Shown here: positions 33,472-45,295 of the stretch, in pieces
Position numbering within the stretch: position 1 is the first letter of the stretch
Layout: each line of letters opens with the position of its first letter
Source of the DNA: Jaltomata sinuosa
Taxonomy: Eukaryota > Streptophyta > Magnoliopsida > Solanales > Solanaceae
Reading direction: 5' to 3'
Length of the DNA stretch: 64,000 nucleotides
NCBI GenBank assembly: GCA_003996215.1
Contig: QJPP01001913.1
Location: forward strand, 95,544 to 159,543
Made by a program: the position numbers and the translations under genes
The notes under the pieces: model-generated
What the model was told of the DNA's origin: nothing
Database searches by the model: none
Seen by the model: only the letters and a program-made list of their open reading frames with translations

Positions 33472-36381
33472 AGCTGTCAGGACTCAATTTCTCAGGTCAT
33501 GATAGCACCTATAACCCTCAGTAAGTTAACCAATTCCCGTAGCCCAGAATGGTTAGTAATGGGCTACCACCTATTCAATATGCACAATAAGTAGAAATAT
33601 ATGGAAGCAGATATAATAGAGAACAACGCAGAAGCAAATAACCTGAATATTTACATATATAAGGAACCACTAACCAAGACTTGATATCGATAGTACAAGA
33701 GCTTCTAATAGAATACAAGTGCTAAAAGTAACGAAATAGAATATACAACTATCTCTGAATAAATAAAGAGTAATAGTGCCAAAAGATGAGATGTGATCAA
33801 TCCTCGGTCGTCAGGCGCTCACCCTAGTCTTGAATATCCCAAAATATGCACGAGTCTCCATGCGATCAATGACAAAAGCTCACACTAATATCTGCACCAA
33901 AAAGATACAAAAGTGTAGTATGAGCACTAATTACTAAGAAACATGTACCCAATAGGAATCATCAGCCGACTGAGCGCATCTGAGATATAAAAATAGTAAG
34001 TAGTAGATAGCAAAAAGCACTCACAGAAGAAATAGAGATAGCACATGGAAACTAGCACGGATAGAAGTCATAAAGAATTACAAACATGATATGCTAGCCA
34101 CCGAAAATATATACAACACAGAACATAGGTGAAGGAAAGAAGAACGCACCTGGAGTCCTTGCAATAACAATATATAAAGAGAGAGAGTTTAGAGAGACGA
34201 CAGTATACCGGTAACCTCAAGTAGAAAGGGAAAGAAGAAACACAAATAAATATAATCAAGCTAGAGTAATATAACTAACAAAATCATGCTTAAATAATGA
34301 TTTAAGATCAGAGAAAACTCAGATAGCAATCTCACAATTACAACCCTAAGATGGAATAAACTAAGCTACAAAGAAACTGAAACCACTAATCAGCACTATG
34401 AAAAAGGATAGAATTTGATGACCCACAACTGCTCCGAAGGCCACATAAATAGTGCCTCAATAATATAGGAACCACTAATCTATCAAGAATCGAGAGTCCA
34501 ATGACTCGTACTAAACCAAGATAACATCCGCTAAACCACCAAAATTGAAGGCCATAACAAGCTCTACAATATGACAGGAGTAATATAATCTACCTACAGT
34601 CTCGACGGCTGCCCATACAACTAAGGAACGCAATCAAGTGAAAACAAACCCTCTGGCATCCCATACTACCAAAGCATACACTGAACACACAGAAAATAAG
34701 GGTGGAATCAGAATACAATATGCATGATGATGTGATATGATGGAACCAGGTGTGATAGAAGAATTGTATGTTACCCTCTTCGGTACCTAAAAGGCCCAAT
34801 AGAGGCAGGATCCATGGAAGGACACGATCCGTATAACTCAACTCCACCATATACCCCTTCTCTGGCACACTTGGCATGTAACCCCTAGTCTGGATCGACA
34901 AGGTCCATGGAGGTTCGTGACCACATACTAATGTGAATCTCAAAGTATAGCTCAATAATTGGAATTTTGTAGTACATTCCCAAAATTGAACCGGGTCTAA
35001 ATTAGTAGTGGTAATCTCAAAACCCTATCAAAGGGTGCCTGATGTCTATCCGAGTCTAAATCAGTAACAAGTCTCAATAAACCTTATAAAGGGTGCCCAG
35101 AGTGATCCAGGTCTAAATACATAGTAAAACATGTCTAGCACTCTGGCACATCCGAATCTATTATCAGTGTGAAAAATGGAGATAAAATCATCATAATATC
35201 CTCTTTACTCCAAGAGGTTTCATAAAAATCAATTCCAAAACCCTTTCATAGTCATTTTACCGAAAATGGGCCCTCGATGCCATGCAAAGTTTAGAAAATG
35301 TAAGTCAGCCCGAAGCCAAAATAGTAGTAAAACATGTAGAAAATCCTTTGCATGAATGATATTCTCGCAAATAATATATTAGCCCAATGGCTCACAAATA
35401 TTTCTATCAGCCCTGCACAGGCTCAAACAGCTCTACAACAGAACTATCCAGCCTAAAATAATATCATGATGTTAGGGACTCGTGGACATTCTCAAATATC
35501 CCACCACCTATGGTCCAGAGGCATATACAAAGGCCACATAGGGCCACAAAGGTAATATTACAACACTACAATGAATACTACAAACAACACATGAAATAAA
35601 CAGACAGAACAGGTGTTCAAGGTCTGGGGTACCAACCTAAAAAACCAACCCAAGGATGCTTATTTATGCAGTTATACCCTATATACGCAGAGTCTAGGTA
35701 TGGAAAACCATAACCTACCTGTCGTCCGATGACTAGCTGCTGAAACAGTGTCATCCAAGCTCGAACTGCTCTGAGAATTCCCAAACCATGAACAAACTAT
35801 TAAAACAATATTTTATGCATCAAAATGAAGCCAACAATACCCATACTACTACAAGTGTAGCTGGGTTGAAATTTGGGTCACAAGCAGGCCCGCATGGCCC
35901 ACACCCAAAATCAGAAATGAAAAAATGCACGATGAGCATACTACTCCTGTGAGTACATGCTCCAAATTTGAGCGAATTTGGCCATGAAAAGGGGCACAAA
36001 ACAGCCCCCTTAAGCAAGGAATCAAAGATGGAATTTGGAGAAAAAAATCAAAAAATTAAAGTAAGAATCTACTTACCACGATGAGAAGGAGCAAGCCAAT
36101 GAAGTGAATTCCCCGAACCCAAAAACATGCAACCTTAATTTGATCAACTAAAGTCAACAAGAAAACCCAAGCTTAAGAAGAACCCATTAATGGAGAAAAA
36201 CAGAATTTATAAAGAGAATTTACTAGGTTTAGAAGTCAATAATCGAACAAGGATCAACAATAATATACCTCCAAGCTGTTGGGAATGATCAATGGAGAAA
36301 ATGGTAGATTTGGAGCTATTTTTATGGGGGAAATCGTATTTGGGAATCTTAGAATGAGGGAGAAAGAGAAGGCTAGCCAGC

Positions 36382-36388
36382 TTATAAG
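36382..36388 (-). promoter_or_regulatory. Candidate TATA box of the H right LTR
   Basis: TTATAAG followed in element direction by a CT-rich tract (CTTCTCTTTCTCCCTC). L has GTATATAAT at the matching place (40809-40818). This suggests that transcription starts just past the word array. Confidence 0.4.
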
Positions 36389-36394
36389 CTGCCA

Positions 36395-36555
36395 GCCACT
36401 ATGGCGTAGGTGCTGCAAGGACAGGTGCAGGCGCGCTGGTGCCACAGCGCCCAAGCAGGTACAGGCGCTAAGGCGCTGGCTAGGCGCAAGGGTGCTGGAG
36501 GCCGAGAAAGGAAAGCACACAGGGGCGCTGGCCTTGGCACACAAACGAGCTAAGC
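36395..36555 (-). repeat. GGCGC word array in H right LTR
   Basis: About ten occurrences of GGCGC/GCGCC words (GGCGCTGG, CAGGCGC, CAGCGCCC) in 160 bases. The GC content is far above the surrounding LTR. It is flanked by sequence shared with L: GCTGCCAG on one side and CAACTAGAAA on the other (L: ACTGCCAG and CAGCTAGAAA). Confidence 0.75.
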
Positions 36556-37161
36556 GATTCAACTAGAAACAATGTTTTGAATCTAACAAAATTGATGAAA
36601 ATCCTATTGGAGGTCGATTTAATGAAAAGTGGGCCCCGTACCCAAAATCAGCCTTTAGGCCAACTATTCATAAATGGAACCTAAGGGCCAAAATCAAGTC
36701 TAGAAGCCTCGAGACTCAAACCAATGGTCCCTCTATCCTAAAATCAACATTCTAGAGCTAATAGCACTGGCGGAATTTCCATCTGAGGTCATCTTCTCCT
36801 AATGTTAACCAAAGTCAACCATACAAGCCTAACTGTCCTGAAAACACAAAATGAGTGAGAATTCCTAGCTGAAAAGCTCTCGAATCCCAACCAAAGGTCC
36901 AACTAGACCAAAGTCCATGCTTTGGAGCCAACGGAACTGTCGAAATTCAATTTCGAGCATGATTACCAAGAATGTTGACCAAAGTCAATGATTTCATAAG
37001 TTAAAGTTTTAAAATAGAGAAACGACCATAAAGACCAAACACATGACCCGAGCACCGGACTACTGGTCCCAGCAATCCAAAAATGACTTGGGGCCACTAC
37101 AGGCAAACTCTAACAGTACAAAGAAGGTGAAAATGTATAAATGATCGGAAGGGTCATTACA

Positions 37162-38953
37162 ACTAATGCAATCGACAACTGAAACTATAATTACATATGA
37201 TAACCTTAAATTTTCTATGAAACCTATAATGGAATCTATAACTATACAATAATAGATGGCCGGGATAGGGCCCCGATATACCTAAACTATGACTAGAAGT
37301 ACGACTTAGAGTACTATGACATCTTTTGTCTCCTGATAAGAATGAAGCTTACCAACTGCTTCGCTGAACACACAACAACTGCCTAATGTAGAGCTCTGCT
37401 AACTTGTATATCTGACCTTTCATTCATGAAAATGCAGCGCCCCCAAATGTAGGAACCTCAGTACATATGAAACATGTACTGGTATGTAAAGACGATGGAA
37501 TAACAAGTTAACAAGAATGGATATTCATATAAATCAGATATCAAGATGAATGACCAATGAGCATCCAACTAACAGATATACAATATGAAACAATGATCTA
37601 TACACTAATTTATTGGTGTATCATACTTTAACTATTAAAGATGCACAACTATGGACAAAGATTATTAGAACTCTAGTATGAATTATATAAATGACCTTAC
37701 TAGCTTACATATGTGTCCTCAAGCTATTCTTTATTATAAAACACCTAGAAATTTTCCTAGGTGATATCCTATACCTATATCAAATACAAATGATCATAAG
37801 ATAGCCTACCAAAGGTGGTCTATATCAAATGTATGACATATGTTTCCCAAGTACTCTCTACTATAATTTTAAATATGTAACTATAATTGCGGTCTAATAT
37901 GGGATACATGCTTCGTAGACTCACTATGAGGGTCTTTGCCCGCAAGCCATATGTACCATATATTGGCTTGAGTCAGGGGAACCAATAATTGATATTTCAG
38001 CTGACTCCAAATGCAAATGATGCCACAAGGGTAGGTACACCACAATATTAGGGCTCACTATTATGGTACGGTCTTGGTCATGTGTACCAAATCACATCGT
38101 GTAGATGTGTCCAGTAAAACCTATGAATACCCTTCCAACATTAAGGGTAACCTTTATCATATAATGCCTTAAAGGCATATACTAGTAAATTACGATAAAG
38201 ATCATTTTGCAATTAAGGTAGTACTTTTCATAAACTACTAACTTCCTTAATGGTATCTAGTTATTTAAATCCTAGTTCCTTATCCTATAACTATGTCTCT
38301 ATGTAACCAAATATACTAGTGCGACTTATTTTAATTTATAGCATGTGATAGATACACCATGTGACTTCAAAGAATTTCTAATAAAGATGAACACAATCAT
38401 GTATAACTCTATAGATACTTAATTCGACAAGAATAATATGAATATTGTGACTTCAACAAATAGATAGATGAAGTTTGAAGACAAGTAATTTCAAATGAAA
38501 AGGGCATGTATATACTGTGACCATATTAGGCATCTAATCATGTGTTAGACATATAGAAAGTGAAATCTCTATTCATATATATATCAAGTAGACTATGTTG
38601 ACTCTTTTAGGAGAAATATATAACTAAAGGTCATGCCTTAACAACGAAGGAGGTTTTAGTTTTACATACCTTTGGTACCTTCCTAGCTAGTCATAATATC
38701 ATGAGTCTCAACAACTTAACATATATGGGTGTAGCCTCTACGTACCCAGCCATTAGCTTTCACCATCCAATAGGCAACTAATTAACATCAAAAAATAACA
38801 TATATATATATATATATATATCAATAATATGTAGGTTCGTTTAACGAATCATTCTAAAGTTCTTCACGTATACTCGAAACTAACCAAATTCCTTACCAAT
38901 TCTTTTAGAGAGAATTCTCTACTTTTTCCAACTTACAAAATTCAATATCATAT
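37162..38953 (-). mobile_element. LTR K, segment 2
   Basis: Continues LTR K after H (target duplication ACTAA at 37162). It shares blocks with the A-family LTR, such as GGGATAGGGCCCCG (37262; compare 2063) and the AAATGCAGC region (37430; compare 2222). It is interrupted by LTR L at 38954. Confidence 0.75.
38798..38821. repeat. TA microsatellite in LTR K
   Basis: About 12 TA units in a row. Nothing else noted. Confidence 0.85.
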
Positions 38954-41546
38954 TGTCCCAACCCAAAAACTAAGGTCATGATAGCACCTACTATAATTCA
39001 CCAGTAGGTAAGCCAACCCTTAGCCCAAAACGATAAGCAATGGGCTAATAAGAGAAAGAGATAAGAACGAAAAGTAAGCGGAACATACATAAGTATATAT
39101 AAGGAAATAGAGAACAAAAAATATACAAAAAGATTCCCCAAGACCTAGTATCAATTAGTACAAGAGCTACTACAGTACAAAGGTACTAGATAGATACAAT
39201 ATATACAGAAGAATCTCTGAAAATAAAAAAGAGTCTAGTCCAAAAAAATAAAGGAAGATAGATCAACTCCGGTTGCCAAGAGCTCACCTTAAATCTCCAA
39301 ACAACAGCTCTGTATGAAGGTGATGTTAGCAGTGATAACTTGTACTAGGGTCTGCATCAAAAAAGATGCAGAAGTATAGCATAAGTACCAAAACATGTGG
39401 TACCCAATAGGCATCATAGGCCGGCTGTGCTCAAATAAGATACAAGTATAATAAAAAAATGAATATACTCAAAAGGTAAGAAAGAGGGGTTATAAAGGGA
39501 ATAACAGGTCATAGCTAGATAATAAAAGGGAAGTAAAAGTAAATAACTCTAAAAGTGTAAGGTAATAAACTAGCTACAACCTAATCGGACCCCCATAAGC
39601 CTGAAAGGTACACAAAATAGATAAACCCATTCGTACCCCCATAAGCCCGACTGATGCAAACAACAAGCAAGGCTAATTACAATCCAAGCATGATAGTAAA
39701 TAAATGCAGTAAGGTACCATGATATGCCATATGAGATGAGTGCCATAATTCATGCCGAACTCGAACAGGACTTCTGAATATAAAGCAGTAATAATGTGTG
39801 CCTGGACTCAAACTGGGACTTAATAATAAATATCTATGGCCAAACTCAAACCAATGCTTAAATAGTAAATATACATGCTTGAACTTGAACTGGGGCTTAA
39901 ATAATAAATATGCATGCCATAATAGAGAAAACCATGCCATAATAGAGGAAACCACAGTTCACGTACTAAGAAAATGATACTATGCTAGTATAGGAATAAT
40001 TCAGAAAATACTACACTAACTATAAGATTCTCAAGGGACACCACCTAAGGAAAGCAACTAACTAAACTAAGCTGAGGCAACCAATTCTAATCACAAGGAT
40101 ACTACACAACTATGCCGAGTCATAAAGGAGTTACAACCATCTAGATTAAGGATTCTAGACTTAATTCTATTCTAAGGCCGCTAAAGACGCTATATAAATC
40201 ATAAATACCTAAGGCAAGTGCATTCTAACCACAATATCCTACCAACTATTAGCAAATTATCATATGAATACCTTAATCGAGCAAAGTCTATAAGTAGGTA
40301 AGCGATAAGCTACCTGGTGGCCGAACACGCACTTCCAAACCCACTAAACTGGATCTTTTCCCTTTCAAGAGGCCTTCTACTATTATCACGCTATCAAAAT
40401 AATAATCATAAGTCAAAATAAGATGGATGATATCCATATTACAAAATTATGCTCTGAGTTGAAAATCAAGCTAAAAACCACCTGTGGGACCCACTTACGG
40501 AATCCAAAAATCAAATCTTCAATAATGTCCCTCGAGGAAAAAGAACCACATGCTCAAAATTAGAGCATGATTAGCCCCCAAAACTGAGCCCAAATAAGTC
40601 TCTAAGGTCAAGAGAAAATCAAGAATGAAAAGTGGAGAATTAACTAGAATTAGAGCTGGGAACTTACAAATTATGGACGGGAGAACAGTCACGGACAAGA
40701 ACCAACTGACCCTAAGCTTCACAAGATGACCCCACAAAATTTCCTTAGATTAGAGCTCTTAACAATGGTGGAAATTCATTGGAAATGATTTGAAAACAAA
40801 GAGGAAATAATTATATACTGCCAGGGGTCCCTTCATCGCGAATGTGGGGATCCCATCGCAAACACAGTGAAGCACCTAGGAGACAAATCACAATCACAAT
40901 GGTCTCCTCACAAATGCAAAAAAGGACCCTAAGTTGGGTCCCAACAGGTTCTTTATTGCGAACATAGAGGCCAACTCGTGAACATAAGGTTCTTATTGCG
41001 AATGCAATGAAGGACCTGTAGTTGCACCAGCAGCTAGAAAAACTAGTAATAATACAAGTTTAAATATACTCGGATGGACACTCAGGACTCATTCAGAAAT
41101 TCGTGCACGCAAATAAAATATGCTATCCTACTAAAAATGACATTCTAGACTCAACTGAATTGATAAAATTTCCAATGAAGATCCTTTTGAAAAAAGTGGG
41201 TCCCACACCCAAAATATCCATTTTAACCAAAAGTCAACCAATAGCCCAAAATGAGTCTGAAAGCCTCGGGACCCAAACCAAAGGTCCCACTAGTCTAATG
41301 TCCATGCTCTGGAGCTAACCATACTGAGGAAATTCTCATCTGAACCCATTTACTTCGAATATTGACTAAAGTCAACTCTTTCAATTTTAAGAGTTTCAAA
41401 ACAGAAAAATTGACTTCAAACACAAACAAACTGCCCTAAAACTGAATAGACTTTCCCGATAAGTCATAAATGGTCTGTAGCTATGCGGGAAAGCTTAACA
41501 CACTAAAAACAAACAAAATAGTGAAAATAACCTAGAGGGTCATACA
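38954..41546 (-). mobile_element. Solo LTR L (2593 bp) inside LTR K
   Basis: Ends TGTCCCAACCC (38954) and the complement of TGTATGACCCTC (41546). Flanks are CATAT and CATTT, a target duplication with one mismatch. No interior and no second LTR are present, so the element was lost by LTR-LTR recombination. It is a relative of the H LTR. Confidence 0.8.
40825..41030 (-). repeat. ATTGCGAA word array in LTR L
   Basis: Words CATCGCGAATG, CATCGCAAACAC, ATTGCGAACAT, ACTCGTGAACAT and ATTGCGAATGCAAT, with spacer words AGGACC. It sits between the same flanking motifs as the GGCGC array of H, directly upstream of the TATATAAT box at 40809-40817 in element direction. Confidence 0.72.
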
Positions 41547-42340
41547 CATTTTTCCCCAATTGGTAGTAATTCTCAAAAATTTCACTTTTATTCATCTTTT
41601 TCCCTTTAAGAACCCTAATTATCAAGATCCATTTCAAGAGCTAATAAAAATTTAAATCAAATATCTCAAATACTTATTCATAATCATATTCGAGAGTAGT
41701 ATAAAGAATTTACCTCTTGGAATACACACCCTATCTTTAAATTTTGAAACTAATTCTTGAAGATTCCTTGAGGTTGTTACCACTTTGATTAAGAAGATTT
41801 CTTCTTGCTAAGTTTCTAGATCTCCATGAAAACAATTTTTATTCCTTTAATTTTCTGATCACTCCCCAAATAATTTTTTCTATAGAAAGTTGAAAGAAGG
41901 GAGAGAATTGCAAGGTGAGGAGGGCATAAGTGCTACTGTTGTATGATTTCCTCTCTAAAATCACAAACCCACTTTATTTATTTTTTTCCGTTAGTGATTG
42001 TTGCAAAGTGAAGAAGATAAGGATGATTGAAACATCAATTGTACTACTGTACTAATACCTATACATTCCCAACTTTCCCTTTTACTTGCTTTTTTTTCAC
42101 CCAATATTCTATAAAATTCAAAAGTAATCCCACTTCAATTAACCACTAAAATAAGAGGGTCACTTTACTTTACTTTGCTCAATCCCAATAAGCATCCAAC
42201 ATACTAATATGTGTACTCCATAATTACATATATGCACTACAATTCACCTTAAATTATGTGCACCACATAACTCTTTATAGATTATGAGTTATGCTCATTT
42301 AAGGTATTAAATTTAATTCAATTTTTTTTGAGGTGCTACA
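41547..42340 (-). mobile_element. LTR K, segment 3 (U3 end)
   Basis: Ends on the minus strand with TGTAGCACCTC at 42340, followed by a purine tract. Segments 1-3 together give an LTR of about 2.7 kb, close to the 2.57-2.60 kb of the A-family LTRs. It contains TTATGTG-CAC-CACATAA at 42254-42270, a perfect 7-bp inverted repeat with a 3-base centre. Confidence 0.8.
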
Positions 42341-42377
42341 TTATCCCCTACTTAGGATTATTCATCCTCGAATGATG
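42341..42377 (-). other. Polypurine tract and 3' tip of element K
   Basis: The minus strand reads GATGAATAATCCTAAGTAGG up to the LTR, the same arrangement as in copy B (4345-4380). The rest of the K interior is gone; mitochondrial DNA follows at once. Confidence 0.8.
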
Positions 42378-43915
42378 CCTATTTGCTGTGGATCTACTAG
42401 CCCGGATGCTTGAATCTATTCCACCGCAAACAACCGAATATACTACTGCAGGATCTTCCGCTGCTTTGTTGTTATTGCTCTCACCTCTCACTAAGCCACC
42501 TCAGCAGCTGGGACTCCCTAACCTTTTCTATCTATCTTTAGAAGTAGGGCAGCGAAAGTGGGCATTCTTTCATCGCTTCCGTGCTCCTAGTTTTCCATTG
42601 CATTGAGGAAGGTGATGTCCTACGGTCAAGTCAAACAGAATCTTTGTTAGGAATATTATCACATAGCGAGCAGGGAAGGCAAAAGCTATGACATTGGAAT
42701 CCGCTTCAAGGTAAGCCCCACTCCACTGAATTGGAGAATTCCAGAACACGTATCAGAGAGTGCTCCAATGGCAGTGGGGGCATAATTGAGATAATTTCGA
42801 AGATATGCAGATTCTTCTTATGCTATTGCTATGGTGGTATACGCCATGGTCTGGGAACAACGGTAAACGTAAGGCCTTATTGACTTTACGAAAGTAGACT
42901 AGGCTTGCTGCGGAAGAGAAAGTGGACGTACCTTCTTTCAATGCACCATTTAAGGCCAAAAAGCATGGCCTTTGCTTCTGCCCAGTTGTTGGTTCCAGCA
43001 CCCAAGGGAATGGAGTAAGCCATAATAAGAGCTGTGCCGATTCATTTTCTTCTAATCTTACATAATAATAAAGAAAGTTAGCTCTTTATTTGTTTATCTC
43101 GCCCTTCTTTCTTTTCTTCGATTTTAGATGGTAAAAAAGAGAATGGAATTTCCGATCTTGTACCCCATTCAAGAAGCCCCTACTTATACCCCTGCTCCCT
43201 CCTATCCTTGATGGATCAATTGAACAACTTTACAGATAAAAATAGAATTCTGAACCGCTATAGAAGCGAATGACTTGATCGCGAACTATAATCTTTGTTT
43301 GTTCGACTGACCGATTCGAATCGATTGGGACGAATTATTGAATAAGCCATCTTCCTATCAAGGTTAAGGAGTCAACTGAGCATCTCAGCGGCGGGATTGA
43401 ATACCCAGATCGAATCAGAGTTCACGCTGATTGGTCGTAGGTTCGAATCCTACTTGGGGAGATTTTTTAGTTATCACTTTTCTGACCTAGCGCTTGCCTC
43501 CGGTGGTGTCCTTCTCCTTTGTTTCTAAACTAGCAGAATCGTGGGACATGACAAGCAGTAGTGACAGCATAATAAATGTCTGGAGGATAGAACAAAATCT
43601 TTAATTCCCGGGTTTCCTTTGCCAATAGACCAATCAATGGTGCTCTATCGAAAACAAGATTCAGTCGATGCCCAGACGACAGATTTGACCCAATGTCAAA
43701 CTGGCCAAAGGCTCAGAATGAGATGAGTCAGGGATCCAGAATGACTTCATTGACTGATCATCGAGCAAGAAAGACACTTTACGCAGCATTTCAGGTCAGA
43801 AAACCTCTCGTATCTTGTTCGTATTCGGTGACCTTTGCTGAGGTTTTTGATCTACCTCCGAAACCTAAATCCATCTTTTTAAATGGCTAATGCCTAGATT
43901 AGGTCTTAAAAAAAG
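42378..43915. other. Nuclear copy of mitochondrial DNA (NUMT)
   Basis: Base composition and style change abruptly (higher GC, no retroelement motifs), and the stretch contains half of a plant mitochondrial tRNA-Asn gene at 43427-43461. The remaining sequence resembles plant mitochondrial intergenic DNA, but that is an impression. I identify no mitochondrial protein gene. The limits are approximate. Confidence 0.65.
43427..43461 (+). pseudogene. trnN: 3' half of tRNA-Asn (plastid-derived, mitochondrial type)
   Basis: CTGATTGGTCGTAGGTTCGA, then ATCCTACTTGGGGAG: the 3' anticodon-stem strand, variable loop, T arm with GGTTCGAATCC, and acceptor strand of trnN-GTT. CTGATTGG is the form I recall from mitochondrial copies. 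The 5' half (D arm and anticodon) is replaced by unrelated sequence, so it cannot fold into a tRNA. Confidence 0.8.
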
Positions 43916-44504
43916 GGCTGTCCATTGCTCCACAAGGTAGTTAGGTTTTTCATCAAAGAGTCATGATAGTACTCAACTGCGGAAAACTCATCAAAATTGT
44001 GCCTATCATCAACTTCGTGTCGCATGGCGAGATTACTCTAGCACTCTATAAATGGAGGCTCGATAAGTGTCTTCACTTCATCAAATTATCTTATATCAAG
44101 TTCCGTAATTGTTGAAGACATTTATGAGATCACCTCCTTAACTTCCACCTCACTTCACCCATCCCAAGCCCTTAAAATTTGGCTAACTCTTAAAATTTCT
44201 AAAAATGTCGATAGAGATTTTTTTGTAAATAGACTTATCAAAAACTTGTCAGCTAGCAAGAATACATACAAGTACACTTCACGGAGCATTATGGCAACTA
44301 CAATACTTAACAGATGACACACGAGGCTTTATTTGGCCTTATATTCAAATGAATGTTATAATTAATACTATAACTTACCTTATACTCTATATCTTAGGGT
44401 CGCATCCATGTAAAACTTTGGGATCATAGGCACAGATCATGTACCTAAACATATCAATTAAAAATAGACATGTTGTACCTTAGGCACCTGGATGATCTCT
44501 ATAT
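43916..44504. other. Unassigned sequence with a TATA-like box
   Basis: AT-rich. CTATAAATGG lies at 44046-44055, followed by a TCTTCACTTCATC tract, as in a plant or pararetroviral promoter. No coding and no match to the LTRs in the window that I can see. Confidence 0.35.
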
Positions 44505-45120
44505 GTGTAATGACCCCCCTAGGTCATTTTCTCTGTTTTCATACATTTTTAGTGTCTGAAGCTTTCCCATAGTGGCTACAGGTCTTTTATAACTTGCCGA
44601 GATAGTCGGTTTTGTTCTTGGGCAGTTTATTTGTGTTTTAAGCAAGTTTCCCTATTTTTGAACTTTTATAGTTAAAATGTTTGGCTTTGGTGAACATTTG
44701 GAGTAAATGAGCTCGAATGAGAATTCTGCTAGTGTGTTAGCTCCGGAGCATGAATTTTTGGCTAGTAGAACCTTTGGTTTGGGACCTGAGGCTTCCGGAC
44801 TCATTTTGGGTACTTAGGTTGAGTTTTAGGCAAAACTAGAAAAGTGTTGACATTGGTCAACATTTCATCAAGACAATCTCCATTAGTCATTTTGATGATT
44901 ATGTTGGGTCTGGAATGCCATTTTTAGTTAGATAGATAGTTTGTATTCACAGGATTCCGAATGTATCTCGAGGGTCCATTCGGAGCCTTTTGAACTTGTG
45001 TTATTGGTGATTTTTCTAGTTGTTGGTGCAGGACAATCTCCTTCATTGCTACCACGATGAGGTCCTCATGATCATGAGAGGTATGACCAGTTGACTATCA
45101 GATTCATAAGTGTGAGACCT
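44505..45120 (+). mobile_element. LTR fragment I (H/L family, plus strand)
   Basis: Begins TGTAATGACCCCCCTAGG and aligns with the U3 start of L: TTTAGTGT ... AGCTTTCCC, then the GTTGACATTGGTCAACATT block. It reaches the TTTTCTAGTTG motif at 45012 and a word stretch containing the perfect palindrome CTCATGATCATGAG (45066-45079), then breaks off. Confidence 0.8.
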
Positions 45121-45295
45121 CATATTTTTTTTGTATAATATACATAGTGTGGCATGAGTGTATGAGGTGTATATGACTTAGTGTAGCATATCAGGAGAAT
45201 AAGGTTGCAAATAGGTGATAATATAAAAAAAATAAACTAAAATTTTAGGTCAATGGGATCCCTTAAACAAAAGTTTGAGTTAAAGAAATACCTTA
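45121..45295. other. Short unassigned AT-rich spacer
   Basis: Between LTR fragments I and J; nothing recognised. Confidence 0.4.

Larger units (their letters stand above)
26166..37161 (-). mobile_element. Element H: old gypsy element inserted in LTR K
   Basis: Identical 5-bp target duplications ACTAA lie at 26161-26165 and 37162-37166. The outer ends are CGTCAG (TG mutated to CG) at 26166 and the complement of TGTAATGACCC at 37161. It has a right LTR 33475-37161, a primer-binding site, decayed gag and integrase pieces, and a left LTR homologous to the right one from 26166 to about 29060. LTR divergence by eye is around 10 percent, so the insertion is old. Confidence 0.85.
33475..37161 (-). 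mobile_element. Right (5') LTR of element H (3687 bp)
   Basis: TG...CA ends: minus strand TGTAATGACCC at 37161 to AGTCCTGACA at 33475. Very long for an LTR. It contains a GC-rich GGCGC word array at 36395-36555 beside a TTATAAG box at 36382. Related LTRs are L (38954-41546) and I (44505-45120). Confidence 0.88.

Noticed and set aside
36279..36566. Plus-strand 95-codon frame through the GGCGC array
   Set aside because: GC-rich repeats lack stop codons in all frames; no start context or homology.
43427..43461. Possible functional tRNA-Asn gene
   Set aside because: The 5' half with D arm and anticodon is absent, so no cloverleaf can form.
42378..43915. Host protein-coding exons (72-, 82- and 65-codon frames)
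   Set aside because: Short frames on both strands, no splice logic or domains, and the context is organellar DNA.
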